From Tissierellia bacterium (GTDB taxonomy: Bacteria > Bacillota > Clostridia > Tissierellales > Tissierellaceae), in the NCBI GenBank assembly GCA_012521625.1, contig JAAYLY010000063.1, positions 1 to 9,850 on the forward strand: a DNA stretch of 9,850 bases, in the 5' to 3' direction. Position 1 is the first letter of the stretch. Each line of letters starts with the position of its first letter. Of this stretch, positions 1 through 5,901 are shown one piece after another. The position numbers and the translations under genes were made by a program. Under the pieces are notes generated by a model, which saw only the letters and a list, made by a program, of their open reading frames with translations, was not told the origin of the DNA and ran no database searches.

Positions 1-1
1 T

Positions 2-673
2 GAAATTAAAAACTACTACCGGATAGGCCTTACATGGTCCAGCAATGCCCTTGAAGGGAACACCCTCACTCTAAGTGAAACAAAGATCCTCCTGGAAGAC
101 GGACTGACTGTCGGAGGGAAGCCTCTTAGAGATACCTTCGAAGCTCTGGGGCATGCAAAGGCTTATGACTTCATGTTTACATTGCTTAATAGTTACCAAA
201 TAACCGAGGAAGACGCCCTTACAATGCACCGGATGTTCTATACAGTTATTGATGCTGAGGAAGCGGGAAAATACCGCAGTCGCCCAGTCTTTATAACAGG
301 CTCAAAATATGAAGTATGTCCAGTAGAACAGATAGAAGACGAAATGAAAAAGCTGTTCCATTGGGCATGCTCCGAGCGTGATAAATACCATCCGGTTCAA
401 TTTGCCGCCCAGTTGCATAAGCGGTTTGTATTTATTCATCCTTTCATAGATGGAAACGGGAGAGTTGCTCGGTTGCTGATGAATACGGCGCTTATTCAAG
501 ACGGTTATATGCTGGCCATAATTCCTCCGGTCTTGCGACATGAGTATATTAGCTTACTAGAGCGTGCTCATGAAGATGATCAGCCTTTTATGGACTTTAT
601 TGCCGAACGCGTTCTTGAGTCTGAAAAGGAAATTATGAGGTTATTGAATATCCCTTTTCCTCATCTATCCTAA
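2..673 (+). CDS. Fic-domain protein (putative protein AMPylase), class II, 5'-truncated by window edge
   Basis: The frame is open from base 2 to the TAA at 671-673, giving 223 residues without the native start, which lies left of the window. The core motif HPFIDGNGRVAR (bases 437-472) is the Fic signature: His is the catalytic base, and the Gly/Asn/Arg loop holds ATP phosphates. Upstream, SNALEG (bases 41-58) fits the [S/T]xxxE[G/N] inhibitory helix; its position before the Fic motif makes this class II, in which the Glu blocks productive ATP binding. The segment GKYRSRPVFITG fits the flap that aligns the target side chain. Family knowledge: such enzymes usually transfer AMP to a hydroxyl of a protein target; the target here is unknown. 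Arg codons are mainly CGG/CGC/CGT, unlike the AGG-rich genes to the right, suggesting acquisition. Probably only a few dozen N-terminal residues are missing. Confidence 0.93.
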   Translation, partial: EIKNYYRIGLTWSSNALEGNTLTLSETKILLEDGLTVGGKPLRDTFEALGHAKAYDFMFTLLNSYQITEEDALTMHRMFYTVIDAEEAGKYRSRPVFITGSKYEVCPVEQIEDEMKKLFHWACSERDKYHPVQFAAQLHKRFVFIHPFIDGNGRVARLLMNTALIQDGYMLAIIPPVLRHEYISLLERAHEDDQPFMDFIAERVLESEKEIMRLLNIPFPHLS

Positions 674-755
674 AATAAAATAAGAGCGGTATCTGTCCGT
701 TAAGATTCCGCTTAAAATATACCCAGTGGTAATATTTAAGCCATTCCGCTTTTAT
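666..755 (-). pseudogene. Possible remnant of a DDE transposase C-terminus
   Basis: A minus-strand frame reads KAEWLKYYHWVYFKRNLNG followed by QIPLLFYF. The pattern W-x2-YY-(x)-R-x-L-x-G-x2-P resembles the tail of IS3-type and related rve transposases (W..YYN..R....L.G..P..YR). Key positions differ: the usual YN is YH, and there is no upstream transposase sequence. The stretch overlaps the Fic stop codon and contains the hairpin at 710-741. The match is weak and could be chance. Confidence 0.2.
710..741. repeat. Strong imperfect hairpin flanked by ATTCCGCTT direct repeats
   Basis: GCTTAAA (710-716) pairs with TTTAAGC (735-741). The stem continues inward as TA (718-719) with TA (733-734) and TACC (720-723) with GGTA (728-731), closing on a CAGT loop: 13 pairs with two single-base bulges (717 and 732). 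The 9-mer ATTCCGCTT occurs at 705-713 and again at 743-751, overlapping or flanking the stem. No U-run follows on either strand, so this is not a typical terminator. It lies 36 bases after the Fic stop and may be a remnant of a mobile element or an mRNA 3'-end structure. Confidence 0.5.
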
Positions 756-761
756 TATAAA

Positions 762-803
762 AAAGAGAGCCTCTACCGGGATAAAGTCCTGGAGGCTCTC
801 TTT
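762..803. terminator. Bidirectional intrinsic terminator between convergent genes
   Basis: AAAGAGAGCCTC (762-773) and GAGGCTCTCTTT (792-803) form a perfect 12-bp stem around an 18-base loop. On the minus strand the stem ends in CTCTTTTTTATAATAAAA, a good U-tract serving the small gene that stops at 865. On the plus strand it ends in CTCTCTTTGTGTTT, which would serve the Fic transcript. Confidence 0.85.
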
Positions 804-864
804 GTGTTTCTGGTGTAGCTTTGATGCCATTGTCATATTGTATGACGTAGAAGAGCAATGGCCG

Positions 865-1134
865 CTAGTATTCACTTGGGTAGAGGATTGTTGTCACAGA
901 TCTGTCCCATTCGGTAATAATCCAGATCTTTCCCTTGCTGGTCTCATATGCGGCCAGTATCCGCTCGCCTGTCCTGGCTGCCATATCATTCAGATCTTTA
1001 TCCTCTTGGCAAAGGTCTCCCCAGTCATTTTTCCGGTATCGATTAAAGGCTGCTATGGCTTCTTGAGCAAATACCGGGTTTTCCTTCATTTCATCGGCTA
1101 CACCTTTTGTTGCGAGTATCGCTCCATATTCCAT
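865..1134 (-). CDS. Small conserved protein of unknown function (89 aa)
   Basis: The start chosen is the ATG at 1132-1134 (MEYGAILATKGV), because AAGGAG sits 7 bases before it; a longer frame to 1227 exists but would run into the opposite DUF6431 remnant. The product is soluble, 89 residues, with no signal peptide or membrane segment. It has the block NDWGDLCQEDKDLND followed by ILAAYETSKGKIWIITEWDRS and ends TTILYPSEY. I recognise this pattern (DWGD...ED...N...L.AY....KIWIITE.DRS.TT.L.P.EY) as a widespread small protein often labelled 'plasmid-related' and common on mobile DNA; its function is not known to me. The bidirectional terminator at 762-803 follows its stop. It sits between Fic and a broken DUF6431 gene, which fits accessory DNA. 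No clear promoter was found upstream. Confidence 0.8.
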   Translation of the reverse strand: MEYGAILATKGVADEMKENPVFAQEAIAAFNRYRKNDWGDLCQEDKDLNDMAARTGERILAAYETSKGKIWIITEWDRSVTTILYPSEY

Positions 1135-1159
1135 GGGTTTCTCTCCTTGCTTAGCTCGC

Positions 1160-1387
1160 CATGTCATTGATAGTGCCGGCCAAATCTGCTGGTACCGATT
1201 GCGCCGGCTTAAGTGTCCAGGCTGCAAAAAACTGCATCTTGAGCTTCCGGATTTTATGGCTTCTAAAAAGCATTATGAAGCCAGACTTATAGAGGATGTT
1301 ATGGCTGGTCGATCGGATTCTTGTCCGGCAGATGATTCGACGATCCGGAGATGGAAAAATGGAAAATACCCACCCAGTTTGCCTTAA
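1160..1387 (+). pseudogene. DUF6431-type zinc-ribbon protein remnant, truncated at both ends
   Basis: The frame reads VIDSAGQICWYRLRRLKC, then CPGCKKLHLELPDF, KKHYEARLIEDV and finally SCPADDSTIRRWKNG before a TAA at 1385-1387. The order RRL-C-x2-C-x3-H-x-ELPD, then KHY, then STIRRW matches the DUF6431 family, which is common in Firmicutes and often multicopy. Family members have a further N-terminal CxxC-type segment and a longer helical C-terminus after the RRW; both are missing here. Upstream the frame runs into the reverse complement of the small gene at 865-1134 with no DUF6431 likeness. Downstream, another frame (about 1352-1432) stays open as KWKIPTQFALIIWSFYSTG and might be the shifted continuation, but I cannot confirm this. 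An ATG at 1133 opens the frame, yet it lies inside the opposing gene's start region. Probably non-functional. Confidence 0.6.
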
Positions 1388-1515
1388 TCATCTGGAGCTT
1401 CTATAGCACGGGGAAGTTTCCAGTAAACTGAACGAACTATTTACCCCTAAAATTTTCCAAAAAACAGGCGAAAATCCGGGTATTTCAGAATAATGCTTCC
1501 AAATTGCTACCACGG

Positions 1516-1560
1516 ACAAAAATTAATCCTCTGATACCCTTTATTTTACTGGGTTCAGGG
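1516..1560 (-). terminator. Probable intrinsic terminator after guaA
   Basis: Read on the minus strand, CC-CTGA-ACCC pairs with GGGT-TCAG-GG across an 11-base A-rich loop (plus-strand arms 1528-1539 and 1551-1560), with two single-base bulges (1530 and 1535). The stem is followed by ATTAATTTTTG. It begins 12 bases after the guaA stop. The bulges lower confidence. Confidence 0.5.
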
Positions 1561-1572
1561 GCCTTTTAACGT

Positions 1573-2508
1573 CTATTCCCATTCAATTGTAGCCGGTGGT
1601 TTGCTGGTTATGTCATAGACCACCCTATTTACCTCTTTTACTTCTTCAGTAATTCTCCTGGATACCCTTTCCAGTACATCTAGTGGGATCTTAACCCATT
1701 CTGCAGTCATGCCGTCTACAGAGTTGACTGCCCTAAGGGCTATAGTATGGCAGTAAGTCCTCTTTCCATCTACTACTCCTACTGATTGGATATTAGGCAG
1801 TATTGCAAAGTATTGCCAGATATTAAGGCCGGCCTTTTTTACCTCGTCCCTAAAGATATAGTCAGCTTCCCTTAGGATGTCTAGCTTTTGCTTATTTACT
1901 TCACCTAAGCACCTAACTGCCAAACCCGGTCCTGGAAATGGTTGCCTTTCGACTATTTCCGGGGAAATACCTAATAATCTTCCAACCTGTCGAACCTCTT
2001 CCTTATATAGGTCCCTCAAGGGCTCCAGCAGCTCAAAATCAATATCCTCAGGTAATCCGCCCACATTATGATGGCTCTTTACAGCCACCTTGCCCTTGGA
2101 GCCTGATTCTATTACGTCGGATTTTATGGTCCCCTGGACTAGAAAATCGATATCTGGCAGCTTCTTCTGTTCTTCTTCGAATACCCTGATGAATTCTTCC
2201 CCGATTATCTTTCTTTTTTCTTCAGGGTCAGTTACGCCCTTTAGTTTAGTCAGAAATCTTTCTTCTGCATCAACTACTATTAAATTCATATGGAATTCAT
2301 CTCTAAAGACCCTTTCCACTTCTTCCCTTTCGTTCTTCCTCAGTAAACCATGGTCTACAAAAACGCAGGTTAGATTGTCTCCTATGGCCTTATGGACTAA
2401 GACAGCAGCTACAGAAGAATCCACACCGCCTGACAAGGCACATAGGGCCTTTTTATTACCAACTTTTGTCCTTATTTCCTCAATACTCTTATCGATAAAG
2501 TCTTGCAT
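1573..2508 (-). CDS. guaA: GMP synthase ATP-pyrophosphatase/dimerisation subunit, lacking the glutaminase domain
   Basis: The product (311 aa) converts XMP to GMP with ATP and ammonia. The PP-loop motif SGGVDSS (residues 26-32) marks the N-type ATP-pyrophosphatase; KSHHNVGGLP (144-153) and RQPFPGPGLA (188-197) are conserved GuaA blocks, and the C-terminus PPATIEWE is the normal end of the dimerisation domain. Bacterial GuaA is usually a fusion of about 510-525 aa with an N-terminal class I glutaminase; that domain is absent. Only 105 bases separate this gene from guaB, so it is not encoded nearby. The start is the ATG at 2506-2508, with AAGGAGG 7 bases upstream; an in-frame ATG at 2538 lies inside a hairpin and lacks a site. 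The enzyme may use a separate glutaminase subunit, as in archaea, or free ammonia. It may be transcribed from the guaB promoter. Confidence 0.93.
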   Translation of the reverse strand: MQDFIDKSIEEIRTKVGNKKALCALSGGVDSSVAAVLVHKAIGDNLTCVFVDHGLLRKNEREEVERVFRDEFHMNLIVVDAEERFLTKLKGVTDPEEKRKIIGEEFIRVFEEEQKKLPDIDFLVQGTIKSDVIESGSKGKVAVKSHHNVGGLPEDIDFELLEPLRDLYKEEVRQVGRLLGISPEIVERQPFPGPGLAVRCLGEVNKQKLDILREADYIFRDEVKKAGLNIWQYFAILPNIQSVGVVDGKRTYCHTIALRAVNSVDGMTAEWVKIPLDVLERVSRRITEEVKEVNRVVYDITSKPPATIEWE

Positions 2509-2514
2509 AAGTCC

Positions 2515-2559
2515 CTCCTTAAGGTTTAAGGAGAGCATTTAAAAAATTTTGCTCTCCCT
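2515..2559 (-). promoter_or_regulatory. Two mutually exclusive hairpins at the guaA ribosome binding site
   Basis: On the minus strand GGAGAGCA (2557-2550) pairs with TGCTCTCC (2537-2530) across a 12-base A/T loop; one G-U pair and one A-U pair extend it to 2559/2528. Its 3' arm overlaps CTCCTTAA (2533-2526), which is perfectly complementary to TTAAGGAG (2522-2515), the guaA Shine-Dalgarno region, across a 3-base loop. The two stems share bases 2526-2533 and cannot coexist: the first leaves the Shine-Dalgarno sequence free, the second hides it. The pairing is seen directly; a regulatory role is inference. No known purine riboswitch core was recognised. Confidence 0.5.
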
Positions 2560-2613
2560 TTAGTATCTTATTTACAAATATAGAAATAGAATATAAAGCT
2601 TTCCCATTCCATA

Positions 2614-4065
2614 CTATCTTCTTGAGTAGTTTGGCGCTTCCTTAGTTATGTCGATATTGTGTGGATGGTTTTCTACTAGCGTAGCTGAAGTGATCTTGAT
2701 GAATTTAGCAGTATCTTGTAGGGTTGGTATATCCTTTGCTCCACAGTAGCCCATACCAGATTTTAATCCGCCGATTAATTGATATACTACATCTCCTAGG
2801 GCACCCTTATAGTGGATCCTACCCTCTACACCTTCAGGTACATACTTCTTAGTATCTTCTTGGAAGTACCTATCCTTACTACCTGCATCCATTGCACCTA
2901 GAGAGCCCATTCCTCTATAAACCTTGTATCTTCTTCCTTCGTATAGGATTTCTTCTCCTGGACTTTCATCTGTACCTGCAAATAGGGATCCAGCCATTAC
3001 TACACTGGCTCCTGCTGCTAAGGCCTTAGTTATATCTCCAGAGTATTTAATACCTCCGTCTGCAATAATAGGCACTCCGTATTCCTTAGCTGCCTTTGCG
3101 CAGTTTATGATGGCTGTAATTTGAGGTACTCCAACACCTGTTACTACCCTAGTTGTACAGATGGAACCAGGTCCTATACCCACCTTTACAGCATCTGCAC
3201 CAGCCTTTATCAATTCTACTGTTGCTTCAGCTGTAGCTACGTTACCTGCAATTACTTGTAGGTCTGGGAACTCCCTCTTGATTAACTTAACTGAATCGAT
3301 AACACCCTTAGAATGTCCGTGGGCAGTATCTACTACTATTACGTCTACTTTAGCTTCAACTAAGGCAGCTACCCTTTCTAGCATATCCTTAGTAACGCCT
3401 ACTGCTGCTCCTGCCAGCAACCTACCTGAGCTATCCCTGGCTGAGTTAGGATACTCGATGGTCTTTTCAATATCCTTAATGGTAATCAGGCCAGCTAATC
3501 TATAGTCATCATCTACTAATGGCAGTTTTTCTATCTTATGTTGCTTCATAATCTCTAGGGCTTCATCCATAGTTATGCCAATCTTAGCCGTTACTAAGTT
3601 TTCCTTAGTCATTACCTCATCTATTCTTCTGCTGACATTCCTCTCAAACCTGATATCCCTGTTAGTGATAATACCCACTAACTTCCTATCCTCATCCGTT
3701 ATTGGGACTCCTGAAATCCTATATCTTTCCATTAGCTCCAGAGCATCTGAAACTGCATGGTCTGGTGATAGGTAAAAGGGATCAGTTATAACTCCATGTT
3801 CCGATCTTTTAACCTTATCTACTTCTAAGGCTTGCTCTTCTATAGTCATATTCTTATGGATAATACCTATTCCGCCTTCCCTAGCCATAGCTATAGCCAT
3901 TCTGGCTTCCGTTACCGTATCCATTCCAGCACTCATTAAAGGTATATTTAATCTAATCTTCTTAGTTAGCTGTGTACTTACATCAGTTTCCCTTGGCAGT
4001 ATCTCTGATTTCTGAGGCACCAACAACACGTCATCAAAAGTTAATCCTTCGCCTACAAATTCCAC
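2614..4065 (-). CDS. guaB: Inosine-5'-monophosphate dehydrogenase
   Basis: The product (483 aa, normal length) oxidises IMP to XMP with NAD+, the committed step to guanine nucleotides, feeding the neighbouring guaA. The (beta/alpha)8 barrel starts LTFDDVLLVP (8-17) and is interrupted by two CBS domains (about 95-205). The catalytic loop GPGSICTTR (298-306) holds Cys303. IADGGIKYSGD (334-344) binds phosphate, and GMGSLGAMDAGSKDRY (385-400) with EGRIHYKG (414-421) forms the mobile flap with its catalytic Arg. The C-terminus has the conserved GLKSGMGYCGA. The start is GTG at 4063-4065, preceded by AGGAGG 8 bases upstream; no ATG fits as well. CBS domains in IMPDH bind adenine or guanine nucleotides and tune activity. 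It has its own promoter region after the terminator of the upstream operon. Confidence 0.98.
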   Translation of the reverse strand: MEFVGEGLTFDDVLLVPQKSEILPRETDVSTQLTKKIRLNIPLMSAGMDTVTEARMAIAMAREGGIGIIHKNMTIEEQALEVDKVKRSEHGVITDPFYLSPDHAVSDALELMERYRISGVPITDEDRKLVGIITNRDIRFERNVSRRIDEVMTKENLVTAKIGITMDEALEIMKQHKIEKLPLVDDDYRLAGLITIKDIEKTIEYPNSARDSSGRLLAGAAVGVTKDMLERVAALVEAKVDVIVVDTAHGHSKGVIDSVKLIKREFPDLQVIAGNVATAEATVELIKAGADAVKVGIGPGSICTTRVVTGVGVPQITAIINCAKAAKEYGVPIIADGGIKYSGDITKALAAGASVVMAGSLFAGTDESPGEEILYEGRRYKVYRGMGSLGAMDAGSKDRYFQEDTKKYVPEGVEGRIHYKGALGDVVYQLIGGLKSGMGYCGAKDIPTLQDTAKFIKITSATLVENHPHNIDITKEAPNYSRR

Positions 4066-4094
4066 TAAAAACTCCTCCTCATACGTTTTTTATT

Positions 4095-4125
4095 AGTATA
4101 CCACAAATAAACTTGTTAAAGACAA
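4095..4125 (-). promoter_or_regulatory. Candidate sigma-A promoter for guaB (proximal)
   Basis: On the minus strand TTGTCT (4125-4120), a 19-base spacer, then TATACT (4100-4095), preceded by TGG as an extended -10. Transcription would begin near 4088, giving a leader of about 23 bases holding the AGGAGG site. The -10 is good but the spacer is long. Confidence 0.4.
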
Positions 4126-4142
4126 AATAATATATTTTAATT

Positions 4143-4171
4143 AACTTAACAAATTTATCAATTCTTGTCAA
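4143..4171 (-). promoter_or_regulatory. Candidate sigma-A promoter for guaB (distal)
   Basis: On the minus strand a perfect TTGACA (4171-4166), a 17-base spacer, then TAAGTT (4148-4143). The -35 and spacing are ideal, the -10 is weak. This is an alternative or additional start to the proximal candidate. Confidence 0.4.
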
Positions 4172-4212
4172 TAATTAAAAGCCTTGAGAAAACGTTATAT
4201 ACTAACTTCGAC

Positions 4213-4241
4213 AAAAAAAGAGCACTAATTTTTTAGTGCTC
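4213..4241 (-). terminator. Intrinsic terminator of the ECF sigma operon, overlapping a stop codon
   Basis: On the minus strand GAGCACTAA (4241-4233), a 4-base loop AAAA, TTAGTGCTC (4228-4220), then seven T (4219-4213): a perfect 9-bp stem with a classic U-run. The last codons of the upstream gene, including its TAG stop at 4225-4227, lie within the stem, so translation to the end may affect folding. Confidence 0.93.
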
Positions 4242-4596
4242 CACTATCATAATCTTCAATCCTCAACTCATAGGCCTGCCTTTCATGGTCTACCCTAAGT
4301 TTTATATAGTCCATTATACCCGTCTCCATTAGGCCATATACCGCCATATTGAAAAGGAGTATGCTGGTTACTATAAATATAGAGAAGATATCGAATTTTA
4401 TGATTAGGTCTTCATCCTTTTTCCTCTTATAGCTGCAGTATAACAACTCCCCGCCTAGGATAATCAAGATTAGAGGCCAAAGATTTATGAATAGATTTAC
4501 TGCTGATATCTTACTTATCTGGCTTATAAAAAGGCTAATACCGAAAAGGATAAGGACTATACCCATGGATATGCTGCCTACTCTTTTAATCCTCAT
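4225..4596 (-). CDS. Small three-helix membrane protein, LiaI/LiaF-like transmembrane unit
   Basis: The product is 123 aa with three hydrophobic segments at about 11-28, 35-54 and 69-90, a basic loop (KRKKDED) between the second and third, and a charged tail of about 30 residues. The first pair, GIVLILFGISLF followed by LWPLILIILGGELL, matches the repeating G..LI..G......WP.LLI..G pattern of the LiaI/LiaF-like transmembrane domain (DUF5668 type). Proteins with this unit often act in envelope stress responses, as with LiaF, which restrains a sensor kinase. The start ATG (4594-4596) shares its A with the TAA of the preceding gene (TAATG) and has GAGGTGGGAG upstream, so the two are probably translationally coupled. 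It is the last gene of the sigma operon. Its precise role is unknown; the context suggests tuning or executing the sigma response. Confidence 0.85.
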   Translation of the reverse strand: MRIKRVGSISMGIVLILFGISLFISQISKISAVNLFINLWPLILIILGGELLYCSYKRKKDEDLIIKFDIFSIFIVTSILLFNMAVYGLMETGIMDYIKLRVDHERQAYELRIEDYDSGALKN

Positions 4597-5381
4597 TATT
4601 CTCCCACCTCATCTTTTCCGTCAAGTTGGTCTTTGTTTTCATCCACCCCACCATTATCTAAGGCCTTCTTATTCTTACTTAAGATTACTATACCTAGGAT
4701 GATGAAGATTAGGGAAACTATGGAAGTTTGGATATAGTTCCTAAGCTGGTAGGGTACAAGAGGAAAGAGAATCCTCTCTACTATTATAATTAAGCCTATG
4801 GCTATTAGGCCTGTACCCACCCATTCTGGTTTTATCTTAGAAAGCTCTATATCTTCGTCCCTAGCTTCCTTTGTACCATCCACCAGCTGTAGGGCATCGA
4901 AGAAGCTGTAAAACCAGATTAAGGGTAGGAGGAATAATAATAGAGATATGCCTAACCAGCCCATAAAAAATATGGAAAAGAAGAAGGCTGCCATTATTAA
5001 TAAACCCTTAGTTTGGTAACCAAGATACATATGGCCTGCACCTGGAACTACAGATAAGGCTAGGGTTATAGTTTTCTTATTAATTCTACAATCTACCAGA
5101 TCGTATCCTTCATCGTTATCGTAAACCTCCCAAAGCTCCAGCTTCCTCCAAGCCGAAAACATATCTACCAAGGCTATTAGCCAAATAATTGGATAGACTA
5201 AGATTGCTAATAATAGAAAGGAATCATCATGGGATAAGATGGATAATCCCACCCCACCTGTAAAAATTGCCCCAAAGATCATAAAGAAGATCAAGGCCCT
5301 TTCCTTTAAGCCTATATATAAATGGGCAAGACCGGGTACTGCTGATAATAAAAATGCTATTAATTTACTCTTATCTCTCAT
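4596..5381 (-). CDS. Multi-pass membrane protein with duplicated TM2-like unit plus LiaI/F-like C-terminal helices
   Basis: The product is 261 aa. The start chosen is the ATG at 5379-5381 (MRDKSKLIAF), with GGAGGAG 4-6 bases upstream inside the end of the anti-sigma gene; the farther ATG at 5412-5414 has no site. Two similar halves are visible: KLIAFLLSAVPGLAHLYIG (6-24) and TITLALSVVPGAGHMYLG (104-121), each followed by two more hydrophobic stretches (about 28-75 and 125-162). The shared VPG-x-x-H-x-Y-x-G signature resembles TM2-type helical hairpins. A third region (about 185-236) has G.GLIAIGLIIIVERILFP and a final helix resembling the LiaI/LiaF pattern, then an acidic 25-residue tail. It overlaps the anti-sigma gene by 11 bases and the next gene by 1. 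Function unknown; possibly an envelope sensor or effector acting with the sigma/anti-sigma pair. Confidence 0.87.
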   Translation of the reverse strand: MRDKSKLIAFLLSAVPGLAHLYIGLKERALIFFMIFGAIFTGGVGLSILSHDDSFLLLAILVYPIIWLIALVDMFSAWRKLELWEVYDNDEGYDLVDCRINKKTITLALSVVPGAGHMYLGYQTKGLLIMAAFFFSIFFMGWLGISLLLFLLPLIWFYSFFDALQLVDGTKEARDEDIELSKIKPEWVGTGLIAIGLIIIVERILFPLVPYQLRNYIQTSIVSLIFIILGIVILSKNKKALDNGGVDENKDQLDGKDEVGE

Positions 5382-5901
5382 CGCTCTCCTCCTCAAATCT
5401 ATCAATATTTTCAATACTCGAGATCAGTTCAGATGTGGAATTAACTATTCTTTTAGAAAGCCGCCTAATGCTATTGGGCCTTACATCTACCATTTCGATG
5501 GATTCCCTAATCCTAGGTACCGCATCTACTAGGCTGGTATAAAAGCCCCCTAAGCTTAAGAAGATGGTTATTGAGGCTACTGCCACATAATATATAAGTT
5601 GATAATTAAAGGTATTCTTGTCATATTTACTAGCCCTTTTATCAGCCTTACTTTCCTCAATCTTCCTATCCTTCTTATTAATAGGCTTAACCTTCTCCTT
5701 AGAAATGGCTTGAATCACACTGGCTGTAAAGTTTTCTGCTACTAACTTACTGGCTAAGTCTATTTCTGCATCCTCTATTAAGGAGAGGAAGGTTTCCATG
5801 CATTGGTCGCAGGTATATAGGTGTTCTTCCATTTCATTTAATTTTTCTTCCGATAAGGATTTAGTCTTATAAAGTAACCATTCAACATAATCATAATGCA
5901 T
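5371..5901 (-). CDS. Anti-sigma factor with zinc-type (ZAS-like) N-terminus and one transmembrane helix
   Basis: The product is 176 aa. The N-terminal part has H27-x3-C31-x2-C34 (EEHLYTCDQC), the core of the zinc-binding anti-sigma fold that wraps an ECF sigma factor; His2 may take the place of the usual first ligand. A lysine-rich linker (about 69-98) leads to a single membrane helix at about 99-123 (IYYVAVASITIFLSLGGF), leaving roughly 50 residues outside, with a possible helical region ending in acidic residues. The topology (N-terminus inside, C-terminal sensor outside) fits a membrane-anchored anti-sigma factor released by a signal. The ATG at 5899-5901 lies within the last codons of the sigma gene (11-base overlap) and has GGAGGGAAG upstream. 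Its cognate sigma is inferred from this overlap. Whether release needs proteolysis or a conformational change is not visible. Confidence 0.9.
   Translation of the reverse strand: MHYDYVEWLLYKTKSLSEEKLNEMEEHLYTCDQCMETFLSLIEDAEIDLASKLVAENFTASVIQAISKEKVKPINKKDRKIEESKADKRASKYDKNTFNYQLIYYVAVASITIFLSLGGFYTSLVDAVPRIRESIEMVDVRPNSIRRLSKRIVNSTSELISSIENIDRFEEESDER

Noticed and set aside
802..1170. A 122-codon plus-strand frame opposite the small gene
   Set aside because: Cys/Phe-rich composition without family likeness; the minus-strand frame has a ribosome site, a terminator and conserved blocks.
2090..3775. Plus-strand open frames opposite guaA and guaB
   Set aside because: They mirror strongly conserved genes, have no ribosome sites, and show no recognisable domains.
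4066..4224. Purine riboswitch before guaB
   Set aside because: The leader expected from either candidate promoter is short and A/T-rich; I could not find the conserved purine aptamer core.
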